Origin: Flavobacterium cerinum
GTDB taxonomy: Bacteria > Bacteroidota > Bacteroidia > Flavobacteriales > Flavobacteriaceae
Length of the DNA: 64,000 nucleotides
Reading direction: 5' to 3'
NCBI RefSeq assembly: GCF_004028155.1
Contig: NZ_SBII01000003.1
Location: 62,001-126,000 of the forward strand
In this document: piece after piece, positions 32,855-41,717 of the stretch
How the letters are laid out: each line of letters opens with the position of its first letter
How positions within the stretch are numbered: position 1 is the first letter of the stretch
Made by a program: the position numbers and the translations under genes
Notes under the pieces: model-generated
Databases searched by the model: none
What the model saw: only the letters and a program-made list of their open reading frames with translations
What the model was told of the DNA's origin: nothing

Positions 32855-32927
32855 CTATTAAAAAGTAAAAAATTAGCGGTAAAATTCGCTATTTTTACAT
32901 TTCAATATAGCTGAAAAGCCTGTAAAT

Positions 32928-33722
32928 ATGAATAACAAACCACAACTGCGTACCGTAAATGTAACACGGTACATAACTCCACTTCGCGAAGGCGGCTCAC
33001 TGCCGGCACTTGCCGAAGCTGATGATGACTTTAATTATGTGCTTAAATTTAAAGGAGCAGGTCATGGTACTAAAGCTCTTATTGCCGAACTCCTTGGTGG
33101 TGAAATAGCCCGTGCATTGGGACTTCCGGTTCCTGAGCTGGTATTTGCTAACCTTGATGAGGCCTTTGGCCGTACAGAAGCTGATGAAGAGATCCAGGAT
33201 CTTTTACAGGGCTCACAGGGATTAAACCTGGCACTGCATTACCTATCGGGCGCTATAAATTTCGATCCGGTTGTTACAGTTGTAGATGCTATAATGGCGT
33301 CTAAAATAGTATGGCTGGATGCTTTTATTACCAATGTAGACAGGACTTTCCGTAATACAAATATGCTTATCTGGCGAAAAGACCTATGGCTGATCGATCA
33401 TGGAGCGAGTCTCTATTTCCACCACTCTTTTAGCGATCCGGAAGGACATGCCAAGAGTCCGTTTGCCCTTATAAAAGACCATGTTTTACTGCCTCAGGCA
33501 TCATTAATAGAGACGATTGATACCGAATTTAAAGTCTTATTAACCGAAGAAAAAATACGCTCTATCGTAGCACTTTTACCGGACGAATGGCTGCAATGGG
33601 AAGAACTGGAGCTGTCTCCGGATGAGATCAGGGAGGTATATACCAAGTTCTTTTTAACACGATTAGCAAATTCAGGAATATTTATAAAACAAGCAAACGA
33701 TGCAAGACAAGCACTTATATGA
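32928..33722 (+). CDS. HipA-like kinase family protein
   Basis: A 264-residue protein with a kinase core related to HipA (PI3K-like fold). Candidate ATP-binding Lys is in YVLKFKGAGHG (40-42), the catalytic motif is TNVDRTFRN (135-143, with D138 and N143), and the metal-binding motif is LIDHGASL (D157). It is shorter than HipA (about 440 residues) and lacks the N-terminal subdomain. No HipB-like partner is present; instead it overlaps a DUF3037 gene by 23 nt, which is the known pairing for this family. Target unknown. Confidence 0.8.
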   Translation: MNNKPQLRTVNVTRYITPLREGGSLPALAEADDDFNYVLKFKGAGHGTKALIAELLGGEIARALGLPVPELVFANLDEAFGRTEADEEIQDLLQGSQGLNLALHYLSGAINFDPVVTVVDAIMASKIVWLDAFITNVDRTFRNTNMLIWRKDLWLIDHGASLYFHHSFSDPEGHAKSPFALIKDHVLLPQASLIETIDTEFKVLLTEEKIRSIVALLPDEWLQWEELELSPDEIREVYTKFFLTRLANSGIFIKQANDARQALI

Positions 33723-34083
33723 ATATGCCGTAATCCGTGTGGTACCAAGGGTTGAACGCGAAGAATTTCTTAACGCGGGGATTATTGTGTTTTGCAAAAG
33801 ACAGAAATTTATTAAGGTTTTATATACTATTGATGAAGCAAAACTGCAGCTTATAGCTCCCGATCTTGATATTGATCAAGTGCGTCAAAATTTGGAATCA
33901 TTCCAAAAAATAGGCAACGGTGCAAAAGATGGTGGTCCGATATCCCGACTTGAAGTTCCTGAACGTTTTAGATGGTTAACTGCTGTGCGAAGCTCGGTAA
34001 TACAAACCTCAAGACCTCATCCAGGGCTATGTACTAACTTGGAAGGCAGAGTAGAAAAACTGTTCAATGATATGGTTTTATAA
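33700..34083 (+). CDS. DUF3037 protein
   Basis: A 127-residue soluble protein of DUF3037, starting MQDKHLYEYAVIRVVPRVER with the typical REEFLNAGIIVFC motif and PERFRWLTAVRSSVIQ, then RPHPGLC near the end. It begins within the last codons of the HipA-like gene, so translation is coupled. The partner role (antitoxin, substrate or adaptor) is not known. Confidence 0.85.
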   Translation: MQDKHLYEYAVIRVVPRVEREEFLNAGIIVFCKRQKFIKVLYTIDEAKLQLIAPDLDIDQVRQNLESFQKIGNGAKDGGPISRLEVPERFRWLTAVRSSVIQTSRPHPGLCTNLEGRVEKLFNDMVL

Positions 34084-34152
34084 TATTAAAATTGTCCTGA
34101 AACACCCTCATTGTTGTCGCATTCACACATAACATGCTTACTCAATTCTCTA

Positions 34153-34160
34153 TAAATTTG
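34153..34160 (+). promoter_or_regulatory. -7 promoter element for the VOC gene
   Basis: TAAATTTG, a perfect TAnnTTTG match, 27 nt before the ATG at 34188. Confidence 0.5.
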
Positions 34161-34187
34161 TAGTATAATCATTTAAACAATCAAAAA

Positions 34188-34601
34188 ATGGCCGTTATTA
34201 AACAAATTTTCGTGAACCTCCCAGTTAAGGACCTAAAGAGATCGATCGACTTTTTTACTAAAGTAGGGTTTACCTTTAATCCACAATTTACAGATGACAA
34301 TGCAACCTCAATGATCATTGGTGAGAATATTTTTGCGATGTTGCTAGTAGAAGATTATTTTCGTACATTTACTAATAAGCAAATAGCTGATGCTAAGAAC
34401 ACTACCGAAGTTATCAATGCCTTTTCTATGAACAGTAGGCAGGAAGTCGATGATATTATTACAAAGGCTATTGAAGCCGGAGGAAAACAATACAAAGACA
34501 ACCAGGATTATGGATGGATGTATGGCCGTAACTTCGAAGATTTAGATGGCCATCAATGGGAATTTTTTTATATGGACGAAAGCGCCATGCCAAAGCAATA
34601 A
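34188..34601 (+). CDS. VOC family protein (glyoxalase fold)
   Basis: A 137-residue single-domain protein of the vicinal-oxygen-chelate superfamily. Signs are IFVNLPVKDLKRSIDFFTKVGFTFNP at the start and DGHQWEFFYMDE at the end. The family includes glyoxalases and antibiotic-resistance proteins; nothing here fixes the substrate. It stands alone and is followed by a terminator. Confidence 0.88.
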   Translation: MAVIKQIFVNLPVKDLKRSIDFFTKVGFTFNPQFTDDNATSMIIGENIFAMLLVEDYFRTFTNKQIADAKNTTEVINAFSMNSRQEVDDIITKAIEAGGKQYKDNQDYGWMYGRNFEDLDGHQWEFFYMDESAMPKQ

Positions 34602-34962
34602 AAATTTAAATACTGTTATATAATGCTACTAAAACCCGCTTTAATCCCCATAAGCGGGTTTTTCATTCATCACTGATCTTGAAGTAATTTATTACTATCG
34701 GCTACACAAACTATAGTATTCTTACAAAAAGTATCGTGAAAATATTTTTTGTAAACGCAAGTTAATGTATATTAGTCTTAGTAATAATAATCATTAAATA
34801 ATGATGTAACATATGTTTTATTAAAAACCCAAACAAATAACTGTATATCAACATATTTAATACAATATTAAGCTTTTTAAAGAATGCCTATAATTTTACA
34901 AAATCAGTGTAAAATGTTATGAAAATATTTTACTTTTACCCATTACAAGCAAAACCTTACAA
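34602..34962. other. gene-free AT-rich region
   Basis: After the terminator at 34631-34663 the sequence is very AT-rich and holds no open frame that I can support. It is probably the regulatory region of the AraC-type gene. No specific site was recognised. Confidence 0.6.
34631..34663 (+). terminator. Rho-independent terminator
   Basis: AAAACCCGCTT, 10-nt loop, AAGCGGGTTTTT. Placed 30 nt after the VOC stop. Confidence 0.85.
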
Positions 34963-35517
34963 ATGGAACTTTACATTAAATACAACATAGACATGATGTG
35001 TAAAGTTCTCTTGCAGCAACAACTTGATAAATTCAAAATAGACTGCAAGGTAACTGAGCCGGGCTATGTCAGGTTTAAGGAGAACATCCCCATGGAAACC
35101 TACAACAAACTCATAGATTCTTTAAAAGAATTTGGAATTGAAATTGTTGATAATCAAAAGAGTATACTGGTACAAAAGATAAAAAATACCATTATAGAAA
35201 TGCTTTATGCAGACAAAGGAATGCAATCCCTCAAAATATCTACTTATCTTTCAGAAAAACTAGGAGAAAGTTACCGTACATTATCACAAGCATTTTCTGA
35301 AGTTACTTTTATATCTATCGAAAATTTCATTATTTTGCATAAGATTGAAAGGGTAAAACAGTTACTGCTTACTGAGAATATTTCACTTACTGAAATTTCC
35401 TTTACTATGAATTATAGCAGTGTTGCTTATTTATCACAACAGTTTAAAAATATTACCGGGGTAACACCCACAGCGTTTCAAAAAATAATGAAGCAGAAAC
35501 GCTATACAGAATCCTAA
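34963..35517 (+). CDS. AraC-type transcriptional regulator
   Basis: A 184-residue protein. Its N-terminal 80 residues form a small alpha/beta domain of unknown type. The C-terminal half is an AraC double helix-turn-helix (about 85-180: LSEKLGESYRTLSQAFSEV, then ISLTEISFTMNYSSVAYLS and FKNITGVTPTAF). The order is as in the short AraC regulators of Bacteroidetes. It precedes a CheY-like receiver by 21 nt, so the two probably work in one pathway. Confidence 0.85.
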   Translation: MELYIKYNIDMMCKVLLQQQLDKFKIDCKVTEPGYVRFKENIPMETYNKLIDSLKEFGIEIVDNQKSILVQKIKNTIIEMLYADKGMQSLKISTYLSEKLGESYRTLSQAFSEVTFISIENFIILHKIERVKQLLLTENISLTEISFTMNYSSVAYLSQQFKNITGVTPTAFQKIMKQKRYTES

Positions 35518-35538
35518 ACCGATAAGACCAAAACGCAG

Positions 35539-35985
35539 ATGCGACCTACTCCAATACACATAATGCTTGCCGATGATGATGAAGATGACAGATTATTTTT
35601 TAAAGAAGCATTTGAAGAAGTTAAAATAAAATATAAAATATCCACTTTTAATGATGGAGAACAGCTTATGGAACACCTCTATGATGCAAGCAATCCATTA
35701 CCGGATATTATATTCCTGGATCTAAATATGCCTCGAAAATCGGGCATAGAGTGTCTTAAGGAAATAAGAAATAATGAGCGCCTGCAAAAGATATCAGTAG
35801 CCATTTACTCTACCTCTTCATCTGAACAGGATATAGAAGATACCTTTGTATCCGGAGCCAATGTATACATCAAAAAGCCGAACGATTTTAATATGCTTAA
35901 AAAGATTCTTAGCGATGTAGTACATATTAACTGGCAATATATTACTGATGGCCTCAATAAAGACAGCTTTATCCTAAGTTTATAA
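35539..35985 (+). CDS. CheY/Rcp1-like response regulator receiver
   Basis: A 148-residue stand-alone receiver. The acidic pocket is ADDDEDD (11-17), the phospho-acceptor is Asp61 in IIFLDLNMPRKSG, the conserved Thr/Ser is at 92 (YSTSSSEQD) and the Lys is in YIKKPND. There is no output domain. The P-R-x-S-G signature after the aspartate is typical of Rcp1-like receivers paired with PAS or phytochrome kinases. It is downstream of an AraC-type gene. Confidence 0.9.
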   Translation: MRPTPIHIMLADDDEDDRLFFKEAFEEVKIKYKISTFNDGEQLMEHLYDASNPLPDIIFLDLNMPRKSGIECLKEIRNNERLQKISVAIYSTSSSEQDIEDTFVSGANVYIKKPNDFNMLKKILSDVVHINWQYITDGLNKDSFILSL

Positions 35986-35987
35986 AT

Positions 35988-36021
35988 AAAGTTCCACAGA
36001 GTTTAACCTCTGTGGAACTTT
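35988..36021 (+). terminator. Rho-independent terminator
   Basis: AAAGTTCCACAGAG, 6-nt loop, and its perfect complement CTCTGTGGAACTTT, two bases after the receiver stop. Confidence 0.8.
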
Positions 36022-36110
36022 ATACTGTGCTAAAACATATTCTACTTCTTTCATTAAGTGATCCGGTCAAAAAATTACTTATTACATGAAATACAAAAAA
36101 TAAAACCATA

Positions 36111-36137
36111 AAAAAAGCCCCAATATTGGGGCTTTTT
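36111..36137. terminator. Rho-independent terminator
   Basis: AAAAAAGCCCC, AATATT loop, GGGGCTTTTTT. It is placed for the leftward small membrane gene and also reads for the rightward direction. Confidence 0.8.
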
Positions 36138-36160
36138 TTATGTAGAAACAAGATGACTTG

Positions 36161-36325
36161 TTAATTGTCTTTATTTCTTTTTTCAGCTCTTTTTTCTTTA
36201 ATAAGCTCAACTGTAGCACCTGTTAACCAGTAGCCAACAAAGCTAGCTAAGAAAAGCATTAACCAGAACCCGATTGTAAAAACCGTTAAGAAAGCTAAAA
36301 AACCTAAATATTGTGTGAATTCCAT
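36161..36325 (-). CDS. small membrane protein
   Basis: A 54-residue protein starting MEFTQYLGFLAFLTVFTIGF, with two hydrophobic helices and a strongly basic C-terminal tail (IKEKRAEKRNKDN). The ATG at 36325 is chosen because the upstream extension to 36385 is polar and not needed. Family unknown. Confidence 0.55.
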   Translation of the reverse strand: MEFTQYLGFLAFLTVFTIGFWLMLFLASFVGYWLTGATVELIKEKRAEKRNKDN

Positions 36326-36464
36326 GGTAGTAGGATTATTTAATTCTGCACCAAATATAAGGCTAATATTTTTTTCAGCCAACATTAATGCCCTAAAAAC
36401 ACATAAAATATTTTACGAAATCATTTTTTATACCTGTCTATAATGCTTATTTTTGGCATGCTTT

Positions 36465-36472
36465 TAAATTTG
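36465..36472 (+). promoter_or_regulatory. -7 promoter element for fumC
   Basis: TAAATTTG, a perfect TAnnTTTG match, 71 nt before the ATG. Confidence 0.4.
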
Positions 36473-36543
36473 TCAGACACACCGTCAGCTAATTAGGAGC
36501 CTTTATCTTTTACAAACAAATACAACAATAAAACATTCTGAAA

Positions 36544-37941
36544 ATGGAATACAGGATTGAAAAAGACACCATGGGCGAGGTAAAAGTCCCTGCAGACAAA
36601 TACTGGGGCGCACAAACCGAGCGTTCAAGAAACAACTTTAAAATAGGCCCTTCTGGCTCAATGCCTAAAGAAATTATTGAGGGCTTTGCTTATCTTAAAA
36701 AAGCGGCTGCATATGCAAACCACGATTTAGGCGTTCTTTCTGTAGAAAAACGTGATGCTATTGCACAGGTATGCGAAGAAATACTTGACGGTAAACTTGA
36801 CGATCAGTTTCCTCTTGTTATCTGGCAGACTGGTTCAGGTACACAAAGTAACATGAATGTTAACGAAGTAGTAGCTAACAGAGCTCAGGTTCTTGCCGGT
36901 GGAAAAATTGGCGAAGGCGAGCCTGTACTTAAAGCGAATGACGACGTAAACAAATCACAATCTTCTAACGATACCTACCCTACAGGAATGCATATTGCAG
37001 CCTACAAAGCTGTTATGGAAGTAACAATTCCCGGTGTAGAAAAACTTCGCGATACGCTTAAAGCGAAATCAGAAGAGTACATGAACGTAGTGAAAATTGG
37101 CCGTACACACCTAATGGATGCTACTCCCCTAACACTTGGACAAGAACTATCTGGTTATGTAGCACAGCTTAACCATGGTCTTAGAGCGGTTAAACACACA
37201 TTTGCTCACTTATCTGAACTTGCGCTTGGTGGTACTGCTGTAGGAACTGGTCTTAACACTCCTGATGGTTATGATGTAAAAGTTGCCGAGTACATTGCTA
37301 AATTTACCGGACTACCTTTTGTAACTGCCGAAAATAAATTTGAAGCATTAGCGTCTCACGATGCTATCGTAGAAACACACGGTTCACTTAAACAGCTTGC
37401 TGTAGCACTTAATAAAATTGCTAACGATATCCGTATGATGGCATCTGGTCCTCGTTCCGGAATTGGAGAGATCCATATTCCTGAAAACGAACCGGGTTCT
37501 TCTATCATGCCAGGTAAAGTAAACCCTACACAATGTGAAGCGCTTACTATGGTATGTGCTCAGGTTATGGGTAATGATGTGGCTATTACTATTGGTGGTA
37601 CTCAGGGTCATTATGAGCTTAATGTATTCAAACCGGTTATGGCTGCAAACTTCCTTCAGTCTGCAAGATTATTAGGTGATGCCTGTGTGTCATTTAACGA
37701 CCATTGCGCTGCAGGTATCGAGCCTAACTACACTCGTATTAAAGAATTGGTAGACAACTCTTTAATGCTTGTTACGGCTTTAAACACTAAAATTGGATAT
37801 TACAAAGCAGCTGAAATTGCTCAAACAGCACACAAAAACGGAACTACATTAAAAGACGAAGCAGTTCGTTTAGGATATGTAACTCCGGAAGATTTTGATG
37901 CTTGGGTTAAACCGGAAGATATGGTTGGAACACTAAAATAA
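36544..37941 (+). CDS. fumC: fumarate hydratase class II
   Basis: A 465-residue iron-independent fumarase (TCA cycle, fumarate to malate). It starts [28 protein letters not shown] and carries [41 protein letters not shown] and the signature [11 protein letters not shown]. Length and motifs are typical of FumC. Followed by the terminator at 37962-37989. Confidence 0.97.
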   Translation: MEYRIEKDTMGEVKVPADKYWGAQTERSRNNFKIGPSGSMPKEIIEGFAYLKKAAAYANHDLGVLSVEKRDAIAQVCEEILDGKLDDQFPLVIWQTGSGTQSNMNVNEVVANRAQVLAGGKIGEGEPVLKANDDVNKSQSSNDTYPTGMHIAAYKAVMEVTIPGVEKLRDTLKAKSEEYMNVVKIGRTHLMDATPLTLGQELSGYVAQLNHGLRAVKHTFAHLSELALGGTAVGTGLNTPDGYDVKVAEYIAKFTGLPFVTAENKFEALASHDAIVETHGSLKQLAVALNKIANDIRMMASGPRSGIGEIHIPENEPGSSIMPGKVNPTQCEALTMVCAQVMGNDVAITIGGTQGHYELNVFKPVMAANFLQSARLLGDACVSFNDHCAAGIEPNYTRIKELVDNSLMLVTALNTKIGYYKAAEIAQTAHKNGTTLKDEAVRLGYVTPEDFDAWVKPEDMVGTLK

Positions 37942-37961
37942 TTATCCTTCAATTATAAAAC

Positions 37962-37989
37962 AAAAGACCGTCTATATGACGGTCTTTTT
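37962..37989 (+). terminator. Rho-independent terminator
   Basis: AAAAGACCGTC, TATAT loop, GACGGTCTTTTT, after fumC. Confidence 0.85.
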
Positions 37990-38028
37990 CATTGTTCTAT
38001 TTATCAAATATAAATCATTTCAAAATTT

Positions 38029-38036
38029 TATCTTTG
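38029..38036 (+). promoter_or_regulatory. -7 promoter element for the GNAT gene
   Basis: TATCTTTG, a perfect TAnnTTTG match, 18 nt before the ATG. Confidence 0.5.
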
Positions 38037-38054
38037 TTACACAAGCACTAACTT

Positions 38055-38552
38055 ATGCAAACTACCATCTGCCCTGCTCAAATTAAAGACCTGCCTGCAA
38101 TATTGAAAATAGTAAATCACAACATACTGCACAGTACGGCTGTATACGACTATGATCCTAAAACATTACCAGAAATGGAAGCCTGGTTTGCCGAAAAACA
38201 AGAAGCCAAATGGCCGGTTATAGTTGCCGTTCAGGAAAACGAAGTTATGGGATATGCTACCTACGGCACATTCAGGACAAAAGCCGGTTATCGATTTACT
38301 GTCGAACATTCGGTATATGTGTCAGAAAATCATAATGGAAAAGGTATAGGTAAATTACTGCTTATAGAATTAATAGCACTGGCTAAAGCAGGAGGATTTC
38401 ATACGATGATAGGTGGTATTGATGCTGATAATACAGGCAGTATCGAGTTCCACAAGAAATTTGGATTTGAAGATACCGGAACCATAAAACAAGCCGGTTA
38501 TAAATTTGAACGATGGTTGGATGTCAAGTTTATGCAGCTTATTCTCAAATAG
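38055..38552 (+). CDS. GNAT N-acetyltransferase, phosphinothricin acetyltransferase-like
   Basis: A 165-residue acetyl-CoA-dependent acetyltransferase. The motif A region is VEHSVYVSENHNGKGIGKLLLIELIALAK, and GGIDADNTGSIEFHKKFGFEDTG follows. The pattern of ILHSTAVYDY and FEHSVYV is that of PAT/YncA-like proteins acting on phosphinothricin or methionine sulfoximine. It is a single gene, convergent with DUF1003. Confidence 0.85.
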   Translation: MQTTICPAQIKDLPAILKIVNHNILHSTAVYDYDPKTLPEMEAWFAEKQEAKWPVIVAVQENEVMGYATYGTFRTKAGYRFTVEHSVYVSENHNGKGIGKLLLIELIALAKAGGFHTMIGGIDADNTGSIEFHKKFGFEDTGTIKQAGYKFERWLDVKFMQLILK

Positions 38553-38556
38553 ATAA

Positions 38557-39258
38557 TTACTTGTTTTTCCCTTCCATACGTACCAGAATATCATTCATCA
38601 TGTCGATTTGAACTTTTTGGATCTCTATTAAGGATTGTTCCTGATGTAAAATAAGGTGGTCCAGTTTTTCATGAAGCATACGAATTTCTAATTCTGACTT
38701 AAGGTTAACCATATAATCATTCTGTGCCTTTTCACGGTCTTTCTCACCCTGGCGGTTCTGACTCATCATAATAACCGGTGCCTGCAAAGCAGCCACACAG
38801 GAAAGGATAAGATTAAGAAGGATAAAAGGATAAGGATCAAACCCTTTGTTTGCCAATATAAAAATATTAGCTGCGATCCATAATAATAGAAATGAAATAA
38901 AAAGAATTATAAACGTCCAGCTTCCCCCAAAAGAAGCTACTTTATCTGCTATACGCTGACCAATAGTTAAGTTTGTTGCATCATCATCAGGATCATCCGA
39001 AAGAAGCGTATTTTCTTTTAAAGCTTCAAGTACTTTACTTTCCATATCAGAAAGCTCTCCTAACTCCTGCTGAAGAAAATTAGAAATATATTTCTCCCTG
39101 TATTCATTGAGTTCACCCATTGACAAATGACACTTATCGTCAAAAAGAGGATGCTCAGCTTTAATAATGTCAATAATAGGCTGTCTTACCAGTTTAGCAG
39201 ATACTTTTTCTTTGTCTGAAAACTCATTCCCGGATATATCGCTTGTAAATTTTTGCAT
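38557..39258 (-). CDS. DUF1003 membrane protein
   Basis: A 233-residue membrane protein with an N-terminal soluble part (1-110), two helices with a short loop (about 117-160, FGGSWTFIILFISFLLLWIA and PYPFILLNLILSCVAALQAP), and a C-terminal coiled coil (NRQGEKDREKAQNDYMVNLK onward) typical of DUF1003. Function unknown. It starts two bases after the CorA gene, so they are co-transcribed and may act together in metal-ion handling. Confidence 0.88.
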   Translation of the reverse strand: MQKFTSDISGNEFSDKEKVSAKLVRQPIIDIIKAEHPLFDDKCHLSMGELNEYREKYISNFLQQELGELSDMESKVLEALKENTLLSDDPDDDATNLTIGQRIADKVASFGGSWTFIILFISFLLLWIAANIFILANKGFDPYPFILLNLILSCVAALQAPVIMMSQNRQGEKDREKAQNDYMVNLKSELEIRMLHEKLDHLILHQEQSLIEIQKVQIDMMNDILVRMEGKNK

Positions 39259-39260
39259 AA

Positions 39261-40340
39261 TTAAAACCAGTCTTTCTTTTTAAAATAAACCACCATACAA
39301 ATGGTAATGAACACCATAACACCTAAAACCCAATAATAGCCATTTGCAGTGCGCAGTTCGGGCATATTATCAAAGTTCATCCCATACACACCTACAATGA
39401 AGGTAAGTGGCATAAAGATAACCGAAAATATAGTGAGGGTTTTCATAATTTGGTTCATTCTTTGGCTTTGCATCGAAAAGTGAAAGCTTGATGCACTGTC
39501 CAGTGAAGTAAGGTCATACTCAATCTGATCCAGCATTTCAAGACATTTTTGATGCAAACGGGCAAAAAACGGATGTGTTGCCTTACGGATTGTTTCGATC
39601 TCTTCGTCTTCCTTAACGCTTTTAAGATTATACAGTGCCTCTCGAAGCGGTGTAATCGCCCTTTTTAAATAATTAAGATCATCACGGCTTTTTTCTACAC
39701 TTGCAGTAAAATCTCGATTACGAATAATTTTTCCATCATGAAGTGCTTCCACCCTATCTTCATAACGCTCAATAGTCATAAAAAAGTTTTCCATGATAGC
39801 GTCCAGCATTAAATACAGCAGATAATCATTCTTCTTTTTCCTTACTATTCCTCCACCTGTACGAATGCGTTCCCTTATATGCGAAAAGTAATCGCTTTTT
39901 TTCTCCTGAAAAGAAACAATTACATTATCCTTTAATAAAAAACTAACCTGTTCAGTCTTTATACCACCATCTTCATCTTCCGGCAATACCGATTTAACGC
40001 TGAAGAAAAGTACATCTCCTAATTCTTCAATTCTTGTTCGTCGTGAAGTATTTAAAATATCGCCAATGATAAAAGGTTCTATTTGAAAAAGGCCGCCTAT
40101 TTTCATTATTAAATCTACATCATGCAGTCCATGTACATTAAGCCATTTCACATCATTTACCTGAAGTTCGTCTTTACATTCAGAAATAACCCTGTCTAAG
40201 GATACATTTTTGTATTCTTCATATCCCTCTTCATCAAAAACAAACAGCTGCATTGATACAGGTTCAGTTTTATACTCCCCGGTATATTCTAAATAATTAG
40301 GCTGTACCTTGCGTACTTTGTGATATTTAATTCTTTTCAC
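39261..40340 (-). CDS. corA: CorA-type magnesium/cobalt transporter
   Basis: A 359-residue Mg2+/Co2+ channel. It has a large cytosolic domain (1-295) and two C-terminal helices, the first preceding the signature YGMNFDNMPEL, where GMN forms the ion-selectivity loop. The start is GTG at 40340 (MKRIKYHKVRK). It is upstream of the DUF1003 gene in one transcript. Confidence 0.95.
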   Translation of the reverse strand: MKRIKYHKVRKVQPNYLEYTGEYKTEPVSMQLFVFDEEGYEEYKNVSLDRVISECKDELQVNDVKWLNVHGLHDVDLIMKIGGLFQIEPFIIGDILNTSRRTRIEELGDVLFFSVKSVLPEDEDGGIKTEQVSFLLKDNVIVSFQEKKSDYFSHIRERIRTGGGIVRKKKNDYLLYLMLDAIMENFFMTIERYEDRVEALHDGKIIRNRDFTASVEKSRDDLNYLKRAITPLREALYNLKSVKEDEEIETIRKATHPFFARLHQKCLEMLDQIEYDLTSLDSASSFHFSMQSQRMNQIMKTLTIFSVIFMPLTFIVGVYGMNFDNMPELRTANGYYWVLGVMVFITICMVVYFKKKDWF

Positions 40341-40413
40341 TATTACAGTATTTCTTTCCTATAAATATAGGAGTTTTTTAAAATCCATTCTATTTTTACA
40401 AAAAGTTTAATTC

Positions 40414-41649
40414 ATGAAAACCCTTATCATAAATATTAAAGAGCTGTTACAAATTCGCGAAGCCGGCATTACTAAGGTTTCCGGAAAGGAAATGGCTGAT
40501 CTCCCGCTTATAAACAATGCTTTTTTATTAATTGAGAACAATCTTATAGCCGATTTTGGCACTATGAATAACTGTCCTGACGGTAAAGGAATACATATTA
40601 TTGATGCCGCTGGTAAAGCTGTACTGCCTGCATGGTGCGATAGCCATACCCACATTGTATACGCAGGTAACCGTGTGCAGGAATTTGTAGATCGTATAAA
40701 CGGATTGAGTTATGAAGAAATAGCAAATCGTGGCGGTGGTATTCTTAATTCTGCAAAAAGGTTAAACGAAACTTCTGAAGAAGATATTTACTTAGAGTCA
40801 AAATCACGACTTGAAGAAGTAATGCATCAGGGAACCGGGGCCGTAGAGATCAAATCAGGTTACGGGCTAACCGTTGAAGGCGAACTTAAAATGCTGCGTG
40901 TTATTCAACGCTTAAAAAACGAATATCCTATAGCCATTAAAGCAACTTTTCTAGGTGCGCATGCATTTCCTACTGAGTATAAAGAGAACCATGCTGGTTA
41001 CATCGATGTGATCGTAAATGAAATGCTGCCAAAGATCGCCGAAGAAAAACTTGCCGATTATATTGATGCCTTCTTAGAAACCGGTTATTTCTCTATTGAA
41101 GAAACAGAGCGTATTATGGAAGCAGGAAAGAAATATGGCCTACCTGCTAAAATACACGTTAACCAGTTCACAGCAATTAACGGTATAGAAGCGTGTGTGA
41201 AATATGATGCGCTAAGCGTAGACCACCTTGAAATTGTTACTGATGAAGATATCGAGGTGCTAAAAAATAGTATTACTATGCCTGTAGCGCTACCCACCTG
41301 CTCTTTCTTTATCAGCATACCCTATACACCGGCACGAAAAATGCTTGACGCAGGATTGCCATTAGCTCTCGCAACCGATTTTAATCCGGGGACTACCCCA
41401 TCAGGCAACATGAACCTTGTTGTTGCTGCAGCCTGCATTAAAATGAAAATGACACCCGAAGAGGCTATTAATGCTGCAACCTTAAACGGAGCTTATGCTA
41501 TGGGTCTTAGTGAAACACATGGTAGTATTACAAAAGGTAAAAAAGCCAACTTAATCATCACAAAACCTATTGCTTCTTACTATCAGTTGCCTTATGCCTT
41601 TGGAAGTAATCTTATCGAAAGTGTAATGATCGAAGGAAAAGTGATTTAA
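40414..41649 (+). CDS. hutI: imidazolonepropionase
   Basis: A 411-residue amidohydrolase for step 3 of histidine degradation (imidazolone propionate to N-formimino-L-glutamate). The metal site motif CDSHTHIVYAGNR, EIKSGYGLTVEGELKMLRV, FLGAHAFPTEY and DHLEIVTDEDI are all present, together with ATDFNPGTTPSGNM. The other Hut enzyme in view is hutG about 2.6 kb downstream, with unrelated genes between; hutH and hutU are not seen. Confidence 0.96.
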   Translation: MKTLIINIKELLQIREAGITKVSGKEMADLPLINNAFLLIENNLIADFGTMNNCPDGKGIHIIDAAGKAVLPAWCDSHTHIVYAGNRVQEFVDRINGLSYEEIANRGGGILNSAKRLNETSEEDIYLESKSRLEEVMHQGTGAVEIKSGYGLTVEGELKMLRVIQRLKNEYPIAIKATFLGAHAFPTEYKENHAGYIDVIVNEMLPKIAEEKLADYIDAFLETGYFSIEETERIMEAGKKYGLPAKIHVNQFTAINGIEACVKYDALSVDHLEIVTDEDIEVLKNSITMPVALPTCSFFISIPYTPARKMLDAGLPLALATDFNPGTTPSGNMNLVVAAACIKMKMTPEEAINAATLNGAYAMGLSETHGSITKGKKANLIITKPIASYYQLPYAFGSNLIESVMIEGKVI

Positions 41650-41670
41650 AACAAAGTATACTTAAATACA

Positions 41671-41697
41671 AAAAGGCTATCCTATGGATAGCCTTTT
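41671..41697. terminator. terminator between hutI and the T9SS gene
   Basis: AAAAGGCTATCC, 3-nt loop, GGATAGCCTTTT. It fits both convergent genes. Confidence 0.85.
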
Positions 41698-41717
41698 ACT
41701 TTTTACTTAAAGCTGAT

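Noticed and set aside
34602-34962. Possible small gene in the AT-rich gap
   Set aside because: No open frame with coding-like composition or a plausible start was found.
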